A DNA stretch of 64,000 nucleotides from Rhodoplanes sp. Z2-YC6860 (GCF_001579845.1 NZ_CP007440.1:2298001-2362000); one strand, 5' to 3'; positions 27,018 to 34,410 are shown, numbered from the stretch's first letter. Program-made: numbers and translations. Notes: a model not told the origin generated them from the letters alone.

Positions 27018-27701
27018 ATGATGCGGATCGCGCGACTTCTGTTGGATTTGTTTGGCGTCTTAGCGCTGCTCTCGTCGATCCTTGCGGTCGTGCTCTTTTT
27101 TTCCATTGCAGGCTGGCTTCAATATCAAGATGAGCCACTAGCTGCCGATTATATCGTGCCTCTAGCAGGTGATGGTGCGCGTCTCATCAAGGCAGCTGAG
27201 CTGTTTGGAGCTGGGCTCGCGCCAGTGATCCTACTCAGCAACGAGCTGCAGCCGCGTTCGTCTGAGGCCGATGGAGAAGGTTTTCCTGCGCGCGACGGTC
27301 GCGTAGCCATACTTAATTCGCTGGGGGTGCCGAAACAGCGCATCTCACATTATGGCTCCAACTTACTATCAACCACTGAGGAGGCCGAAGCGCTAGGCGC
27401 ACACCTAGCAAAACGGAAGGCAACAGTTTTGCTTGTAACTTCTCCGTACCAAGCGCGCCGAGCAAAACTCATATTTGAACGCGAACTGCCCGACGTCCGC
27501 TGTATTGTCGTATGGCCCCTTAAAGATGAGCTTCAGCCCAGTTGGTGGCGGGACAAGAATTCCGCCGTCCTGGTCGTCACCGAAGTCGCCAAGGTTATCT
27601 TCTATTTTAGTGGCGGGGTCTTTCGGGGCGCCGAGGTTGCAACGGCCATCGCGCAACCTCAAACTGGTCAGGCTCTACAACGCAGCAATTTGGAGTTCTG
27701 A
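27018..27701 (+). CDS. DUF218 (YdcF-like) membrane-anchored protein
   Basis: A 227-residue protein with one N-terminal membrane helix (about 8-32) and a DUF218/YdcF Rossmann-like domain. The family signatures are present: ADYIVPLAGDGARLIKAAELF, then LLSTTEEAEAL and LLVTSPYQARRAKLIFER. Family members such as SanA and ElyC act in envelope polymer and vancomycin sensitivity. The real start is ATG at 27018, since upstream codons in the same frame are Cys/Trp-rich and lack similarity. It is not clearly in an operon. Confidence 0.8.
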   Translation: MMRIARLLLDLFGVLALLSSILAVVLFFSIAGWLQYQDEPLAADYIVPLAGDGARLIKAAELFGAGLAPVILLSNELQPRSSEADGEGFPARDGRVAILNSLGVPKQRISHYGSNLLSTTEEAEALGAHLAKRKATVLLVTSPYQARRAKLIFERELPDVRCIVVWPLKDELQPSWWRDKNSAVLVVTEVAKVIFYFSGGVFRGAEVATAIAQPQTGQALQRSNLEF

Positions 27702-27859
27702 ATCGCTTTCGTTGTGCAGCCGCCGCAGAGTCTTTCCGATTCTCGCCAACCCGCGATCTTGCGTTTGGGTCCAATGCCCGAGGCTAGGCACTCTGGTGCG
27801 CGCCGCCTTAGTTTTGCCAAGCGTGCATTACCTTGATGGTCCAAAGGACCTCACGACCC

Positions 27860-28213
27860 ATGCGACTGGTATTCGCTGCTCTCACCGGCCTCGCTTTGTC
27901 GTCTTGCGCTAGCACGAATTCTGAAAATGGGCCGCCGGCCGATTGGCGATCCAATATGCGGATCTATCGTGCGAATGAAACGCCGCGCGCTGCACGAATT
28001 CTAGGCCAGCTCACCGCTACATCATGTAAAAGCAATCCCTGGGAGCGTGAACCGACCGACGAGGACGCCACACGGAAGCTCCAAGTTGATGCCCGTGGCA
28101 TGGGTGGGGATGCAGTGGGAAACGTCACCTGCGTGATTGGCAGCGCACTTACAACCAAATGCTTGTCTTCGATTGTTTGTCGCGGAACAGCCATTCGATT
28201 GGACGATAAGTAG
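27860..28213 (+). CDS. RcsF-like outer-membrane lipoprotein
   Basis: A 117-residue lipoprotein. Signal peptide MRLVFAALTGLALSSC contains the lipobox LSSC. The mature part has four cysteines in the order TSC, VTC, KCL and IVCRGTAI together with the pattern KLQVDARGMGGDAVGNV, which matches the RcsF fold with two disulfides. RcsF is a sensor of envelope stress in enterobacteria, but many alphaproteobacterial relatives lack the Rcs phosphorelay, so only the fold is claimed. ATG at 27860 is preceded by AGGACC. Confidence 0.7.
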   Translation: MRLVFAALTGLALSSCASTNSENGPPADWRSNMRIYRANETPRAARILGQLTATSCKSNPWEREPTDEDATRKLQVDARGMGGDAVGNVTCVIGSALTTKCLSSIVCRGTAIRLDDK

Positions 28214-28425
28214 CTTAGCTGGAGCCGGGCAAAAGCGACGTGAGTGCCACTCAGATTGTTAATTGAGCGTTTCCGGCTGTTCCCCCGACATTCGGGGAAG
28301 CGGCTAGCACCACGACACTTCCGGGAGACCCTTTTAGTTTCGTGCGAGAACGACGGCCTCTTGAAATGAGGTAAACACTCTGAAATCTTACAGCCGCAGA
28401 AAAACTCCTGATCACCGTAAGCGAG

Positions 28426-28462
28426 AACCCCGCCGCTCATTCCGGCGGGGTTTTTGTTTTTT
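28426..28462 (+). terminator. Strong intrinsic terminator
   Basis: Perfect 8-bp stem CCCCGCCG / CGGCGGGG with a seven-base loop and TTTTTGTTTTTT. It lies about 215 bp after the RcsF-like gene. Confidence 0.85.
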
Positions 28463-28582
28463 ACGACGATAAACCCAAATAACTAAAATACTCCGGCGAG
28501 ATCGTTATACTCCGCAACTAATGCCAGCACTTTTATTCAATCGGGCATGGAACGTTCATACCGTTTAGGCTTTAACAACCCA

Positions 28583-28653
28583 CGAGCGAGGTGCCCCTCC
28601 CCCCGAGACCTCGTTCGAGTTAAAGACCCTGCCTTCCCCGGCAGGGTCTTTTT
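28583..28653 (+). ncRNA. Candidate small RNA: two hairpins ending in a terminator
   Basis: A first inverted repeat (CGAGCGAGGT at 28583 with ACCTCGTTCG at 28608) is followed by a perfect 12-bp terminator stem (AAAGACCCTGCC / GGCAGGGTCTTT, 28622-28651) and a T-run. There is no convincing gene upstream for several hundred bases. A short regulatory RNA is one explanation; a leftover terminator is another. Confidence 0.35.
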
Positions 28654-28886
28654 GCTCCTTAACAGCCATGTCTTTTGACTTGTTGAGGGCGGGGCCATGC
28701 TCGCCAAACTGCGTCGATAGTGATGAGAGCGTGCGCGCGGCGAGCAATTAGCTTGAATGCCTCGCAATCCGATCCGTCTCGAAAACACTTCTTGGTATAA
28801 TTTTAGCGTCGGCACGTTCTTTGAGCCCAAATGCCGCTAGCTTTTCGAGGGTGAGAAAGAAGTTCGTCAGATGATCCAGTTGATCG

Positions 28887-29039
28887 TCAACGACCCTGTT
28901 TATCGTCTCGCCGCTTTTCCTCTTGAATCAATGCCAACCAAACCATTGCACGGCGACGCTGCGCTTCACGCTTTGTGACTCGGGCGTGCCTCAGGGATTC
29001 TATCGCAAGAACAGTACAGGTCTGGCCGCGGCGCTTCAT
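28887..29039 (-). CDS. Possible 50-residue basic protein
   Basis: An ATG frame of 50 codons on the minus strand with AGAGG nine bases upstream. The product is strongly basic and helical (VTKREAQRRRAMVWLALIQE). No family. It could be spurious because of its Arg bias. Confidence 0.3.
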   Translation of the reverse strand: MKRRGQTCTVLAIESLRHARVTKREAQRRRAMVWLALIQEEKRRDDKQGR

Positions 29040-29175
29040 TGGTTACCTCTGCAAAAGCAACGCCGTAGGGAGTTAGCTGTTCCGCACCGCGTTGCTGGAA
29101 AAGGGAGGCCCGGCCAGGGTGGAAGCAGGGCGGGAATCAAAATCCCGGCCAACAGAACCAGAAGTAAAAAAGAGA

Positions 29176-29201
29176 ACCCCGCTTCGGCGGGGTTTTTCTT
29201 T
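29176..29201 (+). terminator. UUCG-loop intrinsic terminator
   Basis: AACCCCGC - TTCG - GCGGGGTT with TTTTTCTTTT behind it. It lies about 50 bp before the small gene at 29249. Confidence 0.85.
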
Positions 29202-29248
29202 TGGAACGTGGGTCAGCCTTGTGCATTGCACTTCACATGGAGGCGACC

Positions 29249-29380
29249 ATGAATCCTATGATGATCCCGTTTGTGATGTACCGGCGCTGGCTCGACTTGG
29301 TGTTTCTTCCCTTCGTGAAGGCGCCGCCGATCCAACCGATGTTGAAGCTGGTGCCCAAGGCCACCCCATACGAGGGTTGA
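29249..29380 (+). CDS. 43-residue small protein
   Basis: ATG at 29249 with GGAGG at 29239. The 43-residue product (starts MNPMMIPFVMYRRWLDLVF) has one amphipathic-hydrophobic helix and a Pro/Lys tail. Its stop codon is one base before the next ATG, so it forms a two-gene unit with the gene at 29382. No family recognised. Confidence 0.6.
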   Translation: MNPMMIPFVMYRRWLDLVFLPFVKAPPIQPMLKLVPKATPYEG

Positions 29381-29381
29381 A

Positions 29382-29603
29382 ATGGTTGTCGTTGATAAGC
29401 GGAAAGTGAGGCGGGACAGAATTGTGCCGACCGCTCCCGAAGCGGAAGAGCGACTTGTCCGACTCGCACGCATGAAAAAGGAGCGTGCAGAAGACGCTCC
29501 TAAAGCCATGATGGAGTACCGGGCCGCCGAAGCTGCTGCGAGAGACAGCATCAAAAGACTTCGAGCGTCACGGTTGGCACGTACGAAGAACCCAGAACGC
29601 TAG
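29382..29603 (+). CDS. 73-residue charged helical protein
   Basis: A 73-residue, highly charged, probably helical protein (AEERLVRLARMKKERAED). It begins one base after the stop of the 43-residue gene and is thus translationally linked to it. No family recognised. The transcription unit probably ends at the terminator near 29752. Confidence 0.55.
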   Translation: MVVVDKRKVRRDRIVPTAPEAEERLVRLARMKKERAEDAPKAMMEYRAAEAAARDSIKRLRASRLARTKNPER

Positions 29604-29648
29604 GCCCCGTGTTTCCTCACAATTACGAGTGATATGTCGAAACGAAAA

Positions 29649-29694
29649 GTCACTCTGACTTGCCGTGATTATGTGAGGTACAAGTCAGAGTGAC
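29649..29694. repeat. Perfect 14-bp inverted repeat
   Basis: GTCACTCTGACTTG at 29649-29662 is repeated exactly in inverted form (CAAGTCAGAGTGAC) at 29681-29694 with an 18-base spacer. No T-run follows, so it is not a normal terminator. It could be a protein-binding palindrome, an RNA stem or the scar of an element. Confidence 0.85.
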
Positions 29695-29751
29695 ACTGGC
29701 AGCGGATGTCGTTCCGGAAGTTCGACGCCGCGTGGTCATAGCAAGACTTTT

Positions 29752-29776
29752 CCCGGTCACTCGCCGGGGCTTTTTT
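29752..29776 (+). terminator. Intrinsic terminator
   Basis: CCCGG / CCGGG stem followed by GCTTTTTTGTTTT. It is placed to end transcripts from the 29249-29603 pair and runs into the 3' end of the minus-strand gene at 29781. Confidence 0.65.
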
Positions 29777-29780
29777 GTTT

Positions 29781-29957
29781 TCACCCGTAACCGGCGGGCA
29801 GATTGAGTTCTTCCAGCTTAATCGCCACCTCTTCCTCAGACCGACAGAGGTAGTCGGCAAGCTCAGACAGGTTCATAACTGGAGCGAAATCGCAGATATC
29901 CTCAAGGTCCATCGCCGACCATACGTTCCCGCTGTTTATGTTTCGAAGTGAGTACAT
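29781..29957 (-). CDS. 58-residue protein related to the one at 33422
   Basis: A 58-residue minus-strand frame (MYSLRNINSGNVWSAMDLED, then FAPVMNLSELADYL and RSEEEVAIKLEELNL). It aligns with the 60-residue protein at 33422-33604, which reads NINAGKPWSEVELKDIREFAP and ELADYLGRSEEEVIAKVDEMGL. Two diverged copies with a conserved pattern show that both are real genes. The shape (two helices with LADYLxRSEEEV) suggests a tiny HTH-like or protein-binding module. Confidence 0.75.
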   Translation of the reverse strand: MYSLRNINSGNVWSAMDLEDICDFAPVMNLSELADYLCRSEEEVAIKLEELNLPAGYG

Positions 29958-29970
29958 GTTCGTTTTCTGG

Positions 29971-30114
29971 ATGACGTTCGAGATCCCTCATGGCACCGCA
30001 GTGTTTATCCAGGAGGCTTACGAGCTGGGGATCGCACGCATGAAGGCTGCGCTGGCGGGCGCCGCTGACGAGTTTAAAGAAGCCCTACAGCTCGACGCAA
30101 AAAAAGTCCCGTAG
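29971..30114 (+). CDS. 47-residue helical protein
   Basis: A 47-residue frame starting MTFEIPHGTAVFIQEAYELG with an amphipathic helix ending KKVP. An in-frame ATG 15 nt upstream is also possible. No clear ribosome site and no family. It starts just beyond the divergent 58-residue gene. Confidence 0.4.
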   Translation: MTFEIPHGTAVFIQEAYELGIARMKAALAGAADEFKEALQLDAKKVP

Positions 30115-30169
30115 GTTCCGAAGAAGATGATCGGCAGACTTTTGACCGCGAAAGAGGATCAGACCCTGC

Positions 30170-30349
30170 TCAAGAAATTTCAGGGCTGAGCGCGTTGTCC
30201 GCGAGTTCTTCGAGAACCTCAGCCTCCTGAAGGAGCCTCATCCGGTCTTGCATGACGAGATTCATTTTCGCCCGTTGCCGACACCACTCAGCGTGTTCGC
30301 GGAGCTGGTCGGCTATTTTCTGGGGTGTGGGCTGGGTGCGTGAGGACAT
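30170..30349 (-). CDS. 59-residue helical protein
   Basis: A 59-residue protein, MSSRTQPTPQKIADQLREHA then EWCRQRAKMNL and a Leu/Glu-rich second helix. The pattern REHAEWCRQRA is common among short alphaproteobacterial proteins. ATG at 30349 is used rather than a TTG nine bases upstream. Function unknown. Confidence 0.6.
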   Translation of the reverse strand: MSSRTQPTPQKIADQLREHAEWCRQRAKMNLVMQDRMRLLQEAEVLEELADNALSPEIS

Positions 30350-30444
30350 AACGCTCAACCCAGATTGAAATCCATCGTTCCATCTTGACTCTGCCTAAAT
30401 TTGTTCTTTATACGTTCTCACAGTGACGTGTTTGGGATGCGGGC

Positions 30445-30660
30445 ATGAACGCGACGCTCAAAGCGTATCTCGACGATCAAGCCGAAGAGTTTGAAGAGGA
30501 TGTCCGACAAACCCTCGAACTCGCCCATGGAGATGCCCTCCACGCGCTTCACATCACATTGATTGCGAACGCATTCCTTGAGGAAGAGGTCGAACGCTTA
30601 CAGGCCCGGGTGTCGTCTGGATTTCTCAGGAAGAAGCCCAAGGAGAAAAGTTGTGAGTGA
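30445..30660 (+). CDS. First gene of a small three-gene operon, 71 residues
   Basis: A 71-residue acidic helical protein (MNATLKAYLDDQAEEFEEDV) with a basic tail (RKKPKEKS). Its stop overlaps the GTG start of the next gene by a few bases, which is preceded by AAGGAGAAAAG inside this gene. No family recognised. Confidence 0.6.
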   Translation: MNATLKAYLDDQAEEFEEDVRQTLELAHGDALHALHITLIANAFLEEEVERLQARVSSGFLRKKPKEKSCE

Positions 30661-30904
30661 GTTGACCGAAGCTCAATTCGACGAATGCAGAAAACTAGCC
30701 GGAGAGATGGGGCTGCAACTCGGCACCGTGCCAACTGCTCAACAGCTTATGGTTCTCGCCATGGTGGCCGGTGGGATTGTCGCGGTTAAGGCGCCAAACA
30801 CGCGGGAGATGAAACGAGGACTCGCGGCATTCAGCAACCTGGCCGAGACACAGGCCAAGGGCATGCGGAAAAATCTCGACACTTTAAGAGTCGGTCTGCA
30901 ATGA
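30653..30904 (+). CDS. Second gene of the small operon, 83 residues
   Basis: An 83-residue protein starting at GTG 30653 (MSELTEAQFDECRKLAGEMG) with a central hydrophobic segment MVLAMVAGGIVAV and a helical tail. The ribosome site AAGGAG lies 11 nt upstream within the preceding gene. The next gene begins three bases after its stop. Function unknown. Confidence 0.6.
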   Translation: MSELTEAQFDECRKLAGEMGLQLGTVPTAQQLMVLAMVAGGIVAVKAPNTREMKRGLAAFSNLAETQAKGMRKNLDTLRVGLQ

Positions 30905-30907
30905 CCG

Positions 30908-31186
30908 ATGGCCGTTGAGAGCCTTGGAGAAGCATGGACGTTTGATTGGAAAATTCATATCCGCTGTCTTCACGACGGCCGGGAGGGAATGAAGCATAAG
31001 AGAGCTTGTGACTACCGCGCCCAGTTGGATTTGATGACGCTTGTCTGCACCCGTGGTCGGGACTTCCCTCTCGCGAGACTCGCTGAGAGGTTGAGGTGTC
31101 CCCGTTGTGGGTGCCGGGAGATATCGGTGATGTTCACCACTCCGCCGAACACTCAAGTCAATGCAGCATCGGTGAAGCGTCGGTAA
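30908..31186 (+). CDS. Third gene of the small operon, zinc-ribbon-like, 92 residues
   Basis: A 92-residue protein with an N-terminal basic part and a C-terminal RCPRCGCREI motif that looks like half of a zinc ribbon; a further cysteine pair (CLHDG and LVCTRG) lies upstream. It follows the previous gene by three bases. A strong terminator at 31279 ends the unit. Function unknown. Confidence 0.6.
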   Translation: MAVESLGEAWTFDWKIHIRCLHDGREGMKHKRACDYRAQLDLMTLVCTRGRDFPLARLAERLRCPRCGCREISVMFTTPPNTQVNAASVKRR

Positions 31187-31278
31187 GTAAGGGATAACCT
31201 GACATACAGCACGGAGCGACTGCGTTATTTACGCCGCGTGCGAAAACACCATCCGAATATGGTCGCACCGACTTCGAG

Positions 31279-31317
31279 GACGCCTTGGCAAGCCCATTCG
31301 CCAAGGCGTCTTTTTTT
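31279..31317 (+). terminator. Strong intrinsic terminator of the small operon
   Basis: An 11-bp perfect stem (GACGCCTTGGC / GCCAAGGCGTC) with a ten-base loop and seven T residues. Confidence 0.9.
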
Positions 31318-31424
31318 GTCTAAGGGTTTTTCCTGACCCGCGCTTTAAGACCCGCATAAGCGCTGTGTCTTAGTGTTCCTCAGCCGTAGATTTCGGCCCT
31401 TACAGCCTCAGAAAACTGTCAGGT

Positions 31425-31455
31425 AAAGCCCCGGGTAACACCGGGGCTTTTTATT
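31425..31455 (+). terminator. Strong intrinsic terminator without an upstream gene
   Basis: A 10-bp stem AAAGCCCCGG / CCGGGGCTTT with a six-base loop and TTATTT behind. It is only about 110 bp after the previous terminator and there is no protein gene between them, so a small transcript may end here. Confidence 0.8.
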
Positions 31456-31597
31456 TGGCCATCTCTTTTCGCGGCTCGGCCACTTCAACCTTCCGATCGC
31501 AGACCTTGCACTCGAAAGCCTTGAGGTCGGCAACCTCACCGACGTTGACCTTCACAAGCCACATGGGCACGCCGCAGCACTTCAGATGAGTTGACAT
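31451..31597 (-). CDS. 48-residue cysteine-pair protein
   Basis: A 48-residue minus-strand frame: MSTHLKCCGVPMWLVKVN, then AFECKVCDRKVEV. Two cysteine pairs (CC and CKVC) suggest a small zinc-binding ribbon. Its 3' end touches the terminator at 31425-31455. Function unknown. Confidence 0.6.
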   Translation of the reverse strand: MSTHLKCCGVPMWLVKVNVGEVADLKAFECKVCDRKVEVAEPRKEMAK

Positions 31598-31847
31598 AGC
31601 CGATCTCGATTAAGTTCGAGACCAGACTAGTCCGAGACAGGAGCGTGTACTCTTTCAAATTTATCAGGGGGTGCCGGCGTTGCCGGAATGAGTATTAGGC
31701 TAAAGATGCGGTTTTTCAGCCGGGAAAATGCCGCGCCTGCTTCAGGTTTGGCGGCAGCAGCGTAAGCGACTGCGCCTCATCCAGTGCCCGCTCGATGTAG
31801 TACTCACTTCACTAATGTCGGGAAACTGCCAAGAGTCGTGTGCAGCT

Positions 31848-32159
31848 TCACTTGTGTTCCAGCATCAACTTACCCTGCTGCTCAAGCGCCGGGGCAAAGC
31901 GCTCAGCCACCTTCGCGAGCAACCATGGCAGTGTGACTTCGAGGCGCACGAAGTTGTCAAAGACTTGGAGGTTGCCGGAGGCGAACTGGCCGATGGCGCG
32001 GATGTGGAATGTCAGGGAGCTGCCGGTCCACACCTGTTGTTCGATCGTAATGAACTGCTTGAAGTCCCGCGCCGCGCGATCAAGGCCCCCTTTAAGTCGG
32101 TCGATGGCTTTATCCTTTCCAAGACGATGAGGAATGCAAACCACGAGCGGCTTTGTCAT
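31848..32159 (-). CDS. PHA-granule-region (PF09650-type) protein
   Basis: A 103-residue protein of the putative polyhydroxyalkanoic acid system family (PHA_gran_rgn). The pattern is KPLVVCIPHRLGKDKAIDRL, WTGSSLTFHIRAIGQFASGN then FVRLEVTLPWLLAKVAERF. Members of this family are usually encoded near PHA genes; their role is not settled. The ATG at 32159 overlaps the stop of the upstream DUF4112 gene (ATGA), so the two are co-translated. No PHA synthase is in the window. Confidence 0.8.
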   Translation of the reverse strand: MTKPLVVCIPHRLGKDKAIDRLKGGLDRAARDFKQFITIEQQVWTGSSLTFHIRAIGQFASGNLQVFDNFVRLEVTLPWLLAKVAERFAPALEQQGKLMLEHK

Positions 32160-32542
32160 AGACCTCTTCCTTCGAAGTGATCGCGCAACAATTTGACGTT
32201 GCGACGATTGGCCCGCCACATCACGTCGAAGGCGTCGCCCAAAAGCGGGACCGCGCCGACGACGCCATCGATTGCAACGTTGACAAGCATGCGGGAGACG
32301 ACATGCCATGGCGCGCCGAGTTGGCGAGCTTCGTGGACGATATAAAGGGAGACTGCTGTGGTGAGGGCGTCGCCGATGCCTGGCACAAGGCCGACGACAG
32401 CGTCGATCCCGAAGCGGACGCTAGTACCGGGGATGACGAGCGCCGTGTCCAGCAAGTTGGCGAGCATATCGAGGCGCGCCAAACGCTCGGCACGCGAGTT
32501 CGCACCGTAAGTATATCGGAGTGGGTAAGGCAGCGTCCGCAT
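32156..32542 (-). CDS. DUF4112 membrane protein
   Basis: A 128-residue DUF4112 protein with the hallmark LDTALVIPGTSVRFGIDAVVGLVPGIGDAL, two hydrophobic helices and VVGAVPLLGDAFDVMWRANRRNVKLL. Function is unknown in the family. It is the first gene of a two-gene unit with the PHA_gran_rgn gene, overlapping it by four bases. Confidence 0.85.
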   Translation of the reverse strand: MRTLPYPLRYTYGANSRAERLARLDMLANLLDTALVIPGTSVRFGIDAVVGLVPGIGDALTTAVSLYIVHEARQLGAPWHVVSRMLVNVAIDGVVGAVPLLGDAFDVMWRANRRNVKLLRDHFEGRGL

Positions 32543-32704
32543 GCGGTTCAGATGGTGAAACTACCGAAGAATGCAAGAATGTGTCTTTTCACATCAATGG
32601 TCGAGGCATCGGCTGACTTCGTCATCGGAGACGGCGTACGCATTGGTGCCGGCGATGCCGAGATCGTTGACATCGGGTAGGTGGTTAGAAGTCCGTCTGA
32701 AGCT

Positions 32705-32893
32705 ATGCCCCATAAAGCTCACATCGAAAGCATCGAGGTCAAAGTAACGGCAGAAGGCCGCTTCGTAGTAGAAACCTATGACGATGGCACTATGCTCCGC
32801 AGGCCCGTCGCGAGCGGCGGCGTGCCTCGCCGCAAGCCGCGCAGGCCATTCGCACGAGTTTGGACGAAGGACGACAGCACTCGAAGTAAATAA
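32705..32893 (+). CDS. 62-residue protein with basic tail
   Basis: A 62-residue protein, MPHKAHIESIEVKVTAEG, a beta-hairpin stretch RFVVETYDDGTMLRRPV and a basic tail RRKPRRPFARV. The composition and pattern (VxGxFVVxTYxDGT) look like a genuine conserved small protein. No family name is known to me. Confidence 0.55.
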   Translation: MPHKAHIESIEVKVTAEGRFVVETYDDGTMLRRPVASGGVPRRKPRRPFARVWTKDDSTRSK

Positions 32894-32971
32894 GCTGCCG
32901 TTCGCCACTTCTCTGTTTCGACAGTCGAGAGAGCGAATGCAACTTGCTCACGACAATCGCGTTGGGACTTT

Positions 32972-33406
32972 ATGCTGATCCTTCGTTGTATTGCTTTATT
33001 GGGCGCGATTGCGACGTGTAACGTGGACGCTCTAGCTGCTCCCCCGTCCCTTGTTCCCTTGGGTTGGCGGCAGGTTACTGCAGCTGGCACCGCTCGCGTC
33101 TTCGTGTCGCCTGACGGCGCGGCACGCATCCGCTTCGGTCATGAGGCCGCTCACTCTTTTGACAAGACAGCTTTCACTTCAAAGTCGGATGAGCAAGTGA
33201 CGTACCAGGAGGGGGGAAAGTCTTGGTTCGTCGTCTCGGGCTATCGCGGTCCAGAGATTTTCTACCGCAAGGGTAACTTGGCATGCGGCGGCTCGCGCTG
33301 GAACCTAATCGAGTTCCGCTATCCGCGCGGAGCTAAGCGCGAAATGGACGCCGCGGTCGTCACTGTCGCGCATAACATGGGCGCGTACCGTAATGATTGC
33401 GGATGA
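32972..33406 (+). CDS. Secreted protein of unknown function
   Basis: A 144-residue exported protein with a signal peptide (about 1-22, ending ALA) and a compact mature part with conserved SWFVVSGYRGPEIFYRKGNL, two cysteines and ending NDCG. A broken copy of the same gene lies at 22427-22666. Retention of sequence between the copies shows it was selected. No enzymatic motif is visible. The next gene starts 16 bp downstream. Confidence 0.75.
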   Translation: MLILRCIALLGAIATCNVDALAAPPSLVPLGWRQVTAAGTARVFVSPDGAARIRFGHEAAHSFDKTAFTSKSDEQVTYQEGGKSWFVVSGYRGPEIFYRKGNLACGGSRWNLIEFRYPRGAKREMDAAVVTVAHNMGAYRNDCG

Positions 33407-33421
33407 TCATGACGTGCCTCA

Positions 33422-33604
33422 ATGGTCTCGCTAACGCCCTCGGAAAATATCAACGCCGGCAAGCCGTGGTCCGAGGTGGAACTGAAAGATATTCGCGAGT
33501 TCGCCCCGCTCATGACCTCGCAAGAATTGGCGGACTACCTGGGTCGTTCCGAGGAGGAGGTCATCGCAAAGGTCGACGAAATGGGCCTGGAGTTCGGTGT
33601 CTAA
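33422..33604 (+). CDS. 60-residue protein related to the one at 29781
   Basis: A 60-residue protein with ENINAGKPWSEVELKDIREF, then SQELADYLGRSEEEVIAKVD. It matches the 58-residue protein at 29781-29957 across its length. A possible role is a short DNA- or protein-binding helix bundle; it is not assigned. It follows the secreted-protein gene by 16 bp and is convergent with the MerR gene, with one base between the stops. Confidence 0.7.
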   Translation: MVSLTPSENINAGKPWSEVELKDIREFAPLMTSQELADYLGRSEEEVIAKVDEMGLEFGV

Positions 33605-33605
33605 A

Positions 33606-34004
33606 TCATGCCTCCAGAATTTCTAGCAACGTGCAATCAACCGTCTTTCCTCCAGGACATCTCGCCACCGCATCTGCAAGGACGCTCTCGACTTTGGTTA
33701 TCCGCGCCATCTGCGTTCTCACGTGTTCAAGGTGCTTCTGTGCGATGGCTTTGACATCTGCGCACGAGTTATCAGGGCCGCGAAGTGCAAGTAGATCGCG
33801 GATTGCTTCAAGCGAGAATCCCAGGTCACGCGAATTGCGGATGAACTTGAGGGTCTTCAGATCGGACGGGGCGTAAACCCTCCGCCCGCTAGTCGTCCTC
33901 GGGGGACGCGGTACCAGGCCTTCGCGCTCCCAATACCTGACCGTTTCGATGGAAACCCCAGAAAGCCGGGATATTTCACCGATTGTCCAGTCCATAGTGG
34001 TCAC
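33606..34004 (-). CDS. MerR-family metal-type regulator
   Basis: A 132-residue MerR regulator. The N-terminal HTH reads WTIGEISRLSGVSIETVRYWEREG then GRRVYAPSDL. The dimerisation helix follows. Three cysteines in the positions typical of metal-sensing MerR (NSCADV near 82, then ARCPGG and VDCTLL) suggest binding of a soft metal such as Hg, Cd, Pb or Zn. GGAGGTGA lies before the ATG. No metal-efflux or mer gene is adjacent, so it is an orphan. Confidence 0.88.
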   Translation of the reverse strand: MTTMDWTIGEISRLSGVSIETVRYWEREGLVPRPPRTTSGRRVYAPSDLKTLKFIRNSRDLGFSLEAIRDLLALRGPDNSCADVKAIAQKHLEHVRTQMARITKVESVLADAVARCPGGKTVDCTLLEILEA

Positions 34005-34104
34005 CTCCGGGCACGCAGATAGGAGGTAGCCTGGAGTTATACCAATTACAAATTCATCAGGTAGATGAAGGCCTGGTCACGTCAGGCTAAACGGACGTTC
34101 AGCG

Positions 34105-34266
34105 TCAGTGCTTGATAACCCGAGCGCAGATTCCCGCCAGCAAGCGGTCGTAGTGCTCTGCCAGGTCGAGCAGCAGGACCGCAGCGAACGAAGAGGCGTC
34201 CTTTGCCATTCTCCGTAGCTCGGCAGCACGCTTCACAAAGTCATCTGCTTTTTCAAATTCGGTCAC
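34105..34266 (-). CDS. 53-residue helical protein
   Basis: A GTG-initiated 53-residue frame (VTEFEKADDFVKRAAELRRM, then SFAAVLLLDLAEHYDRLLAG). The two-helix pattern with LAEHYDRLLA is common among very short proteins of this group. Function unknown. It lies upstream of, and parallel to, the MerR gene. Confidence 0.5.
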   Translation of the reverse strand: MTEFEKADDFVKRAAELRRMAKDASSFAAVLLLDLAEHYDRLLAGICARVIKH

Positions 34267-34410
34267 ACCTGACTGTAGCCGAATATTTTCCGGTCATATT
34301 TGGAATAGACCTAGGGTGAATTTTCCACTTTGAGCTGAGGGATATACAACTCCTTCAATTAGGGTGGGCGCAAAACAAAAAACGCCACCGAAGCAGCCTC
34401 TACTCTTCAA

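Larger units (their letters stand above)
28214..28886. other. Non-coding stretch with two strong terminators
   Basis: No protein gene is convincing here. It contains two intrinsic terminators (28426 and 28622) with no gene directly in front of the second one, and an extra hairpin before it, which suggests short non-coding transcripts. Confidence 0.5.

Noticed and set aside
28426-31455. Repeated GC hairpins considered as a CRISPR array
   Set aside because: Spacing is irregular, stems differ in sequence and each is followed by a T-run, so they are terminators. No cas gene is present.
32594-32908. 104-codon minus-strand frame
   Set aside because: It overlaps the better-supported 62-residue plus-strand gene and shows no conserved pattern.
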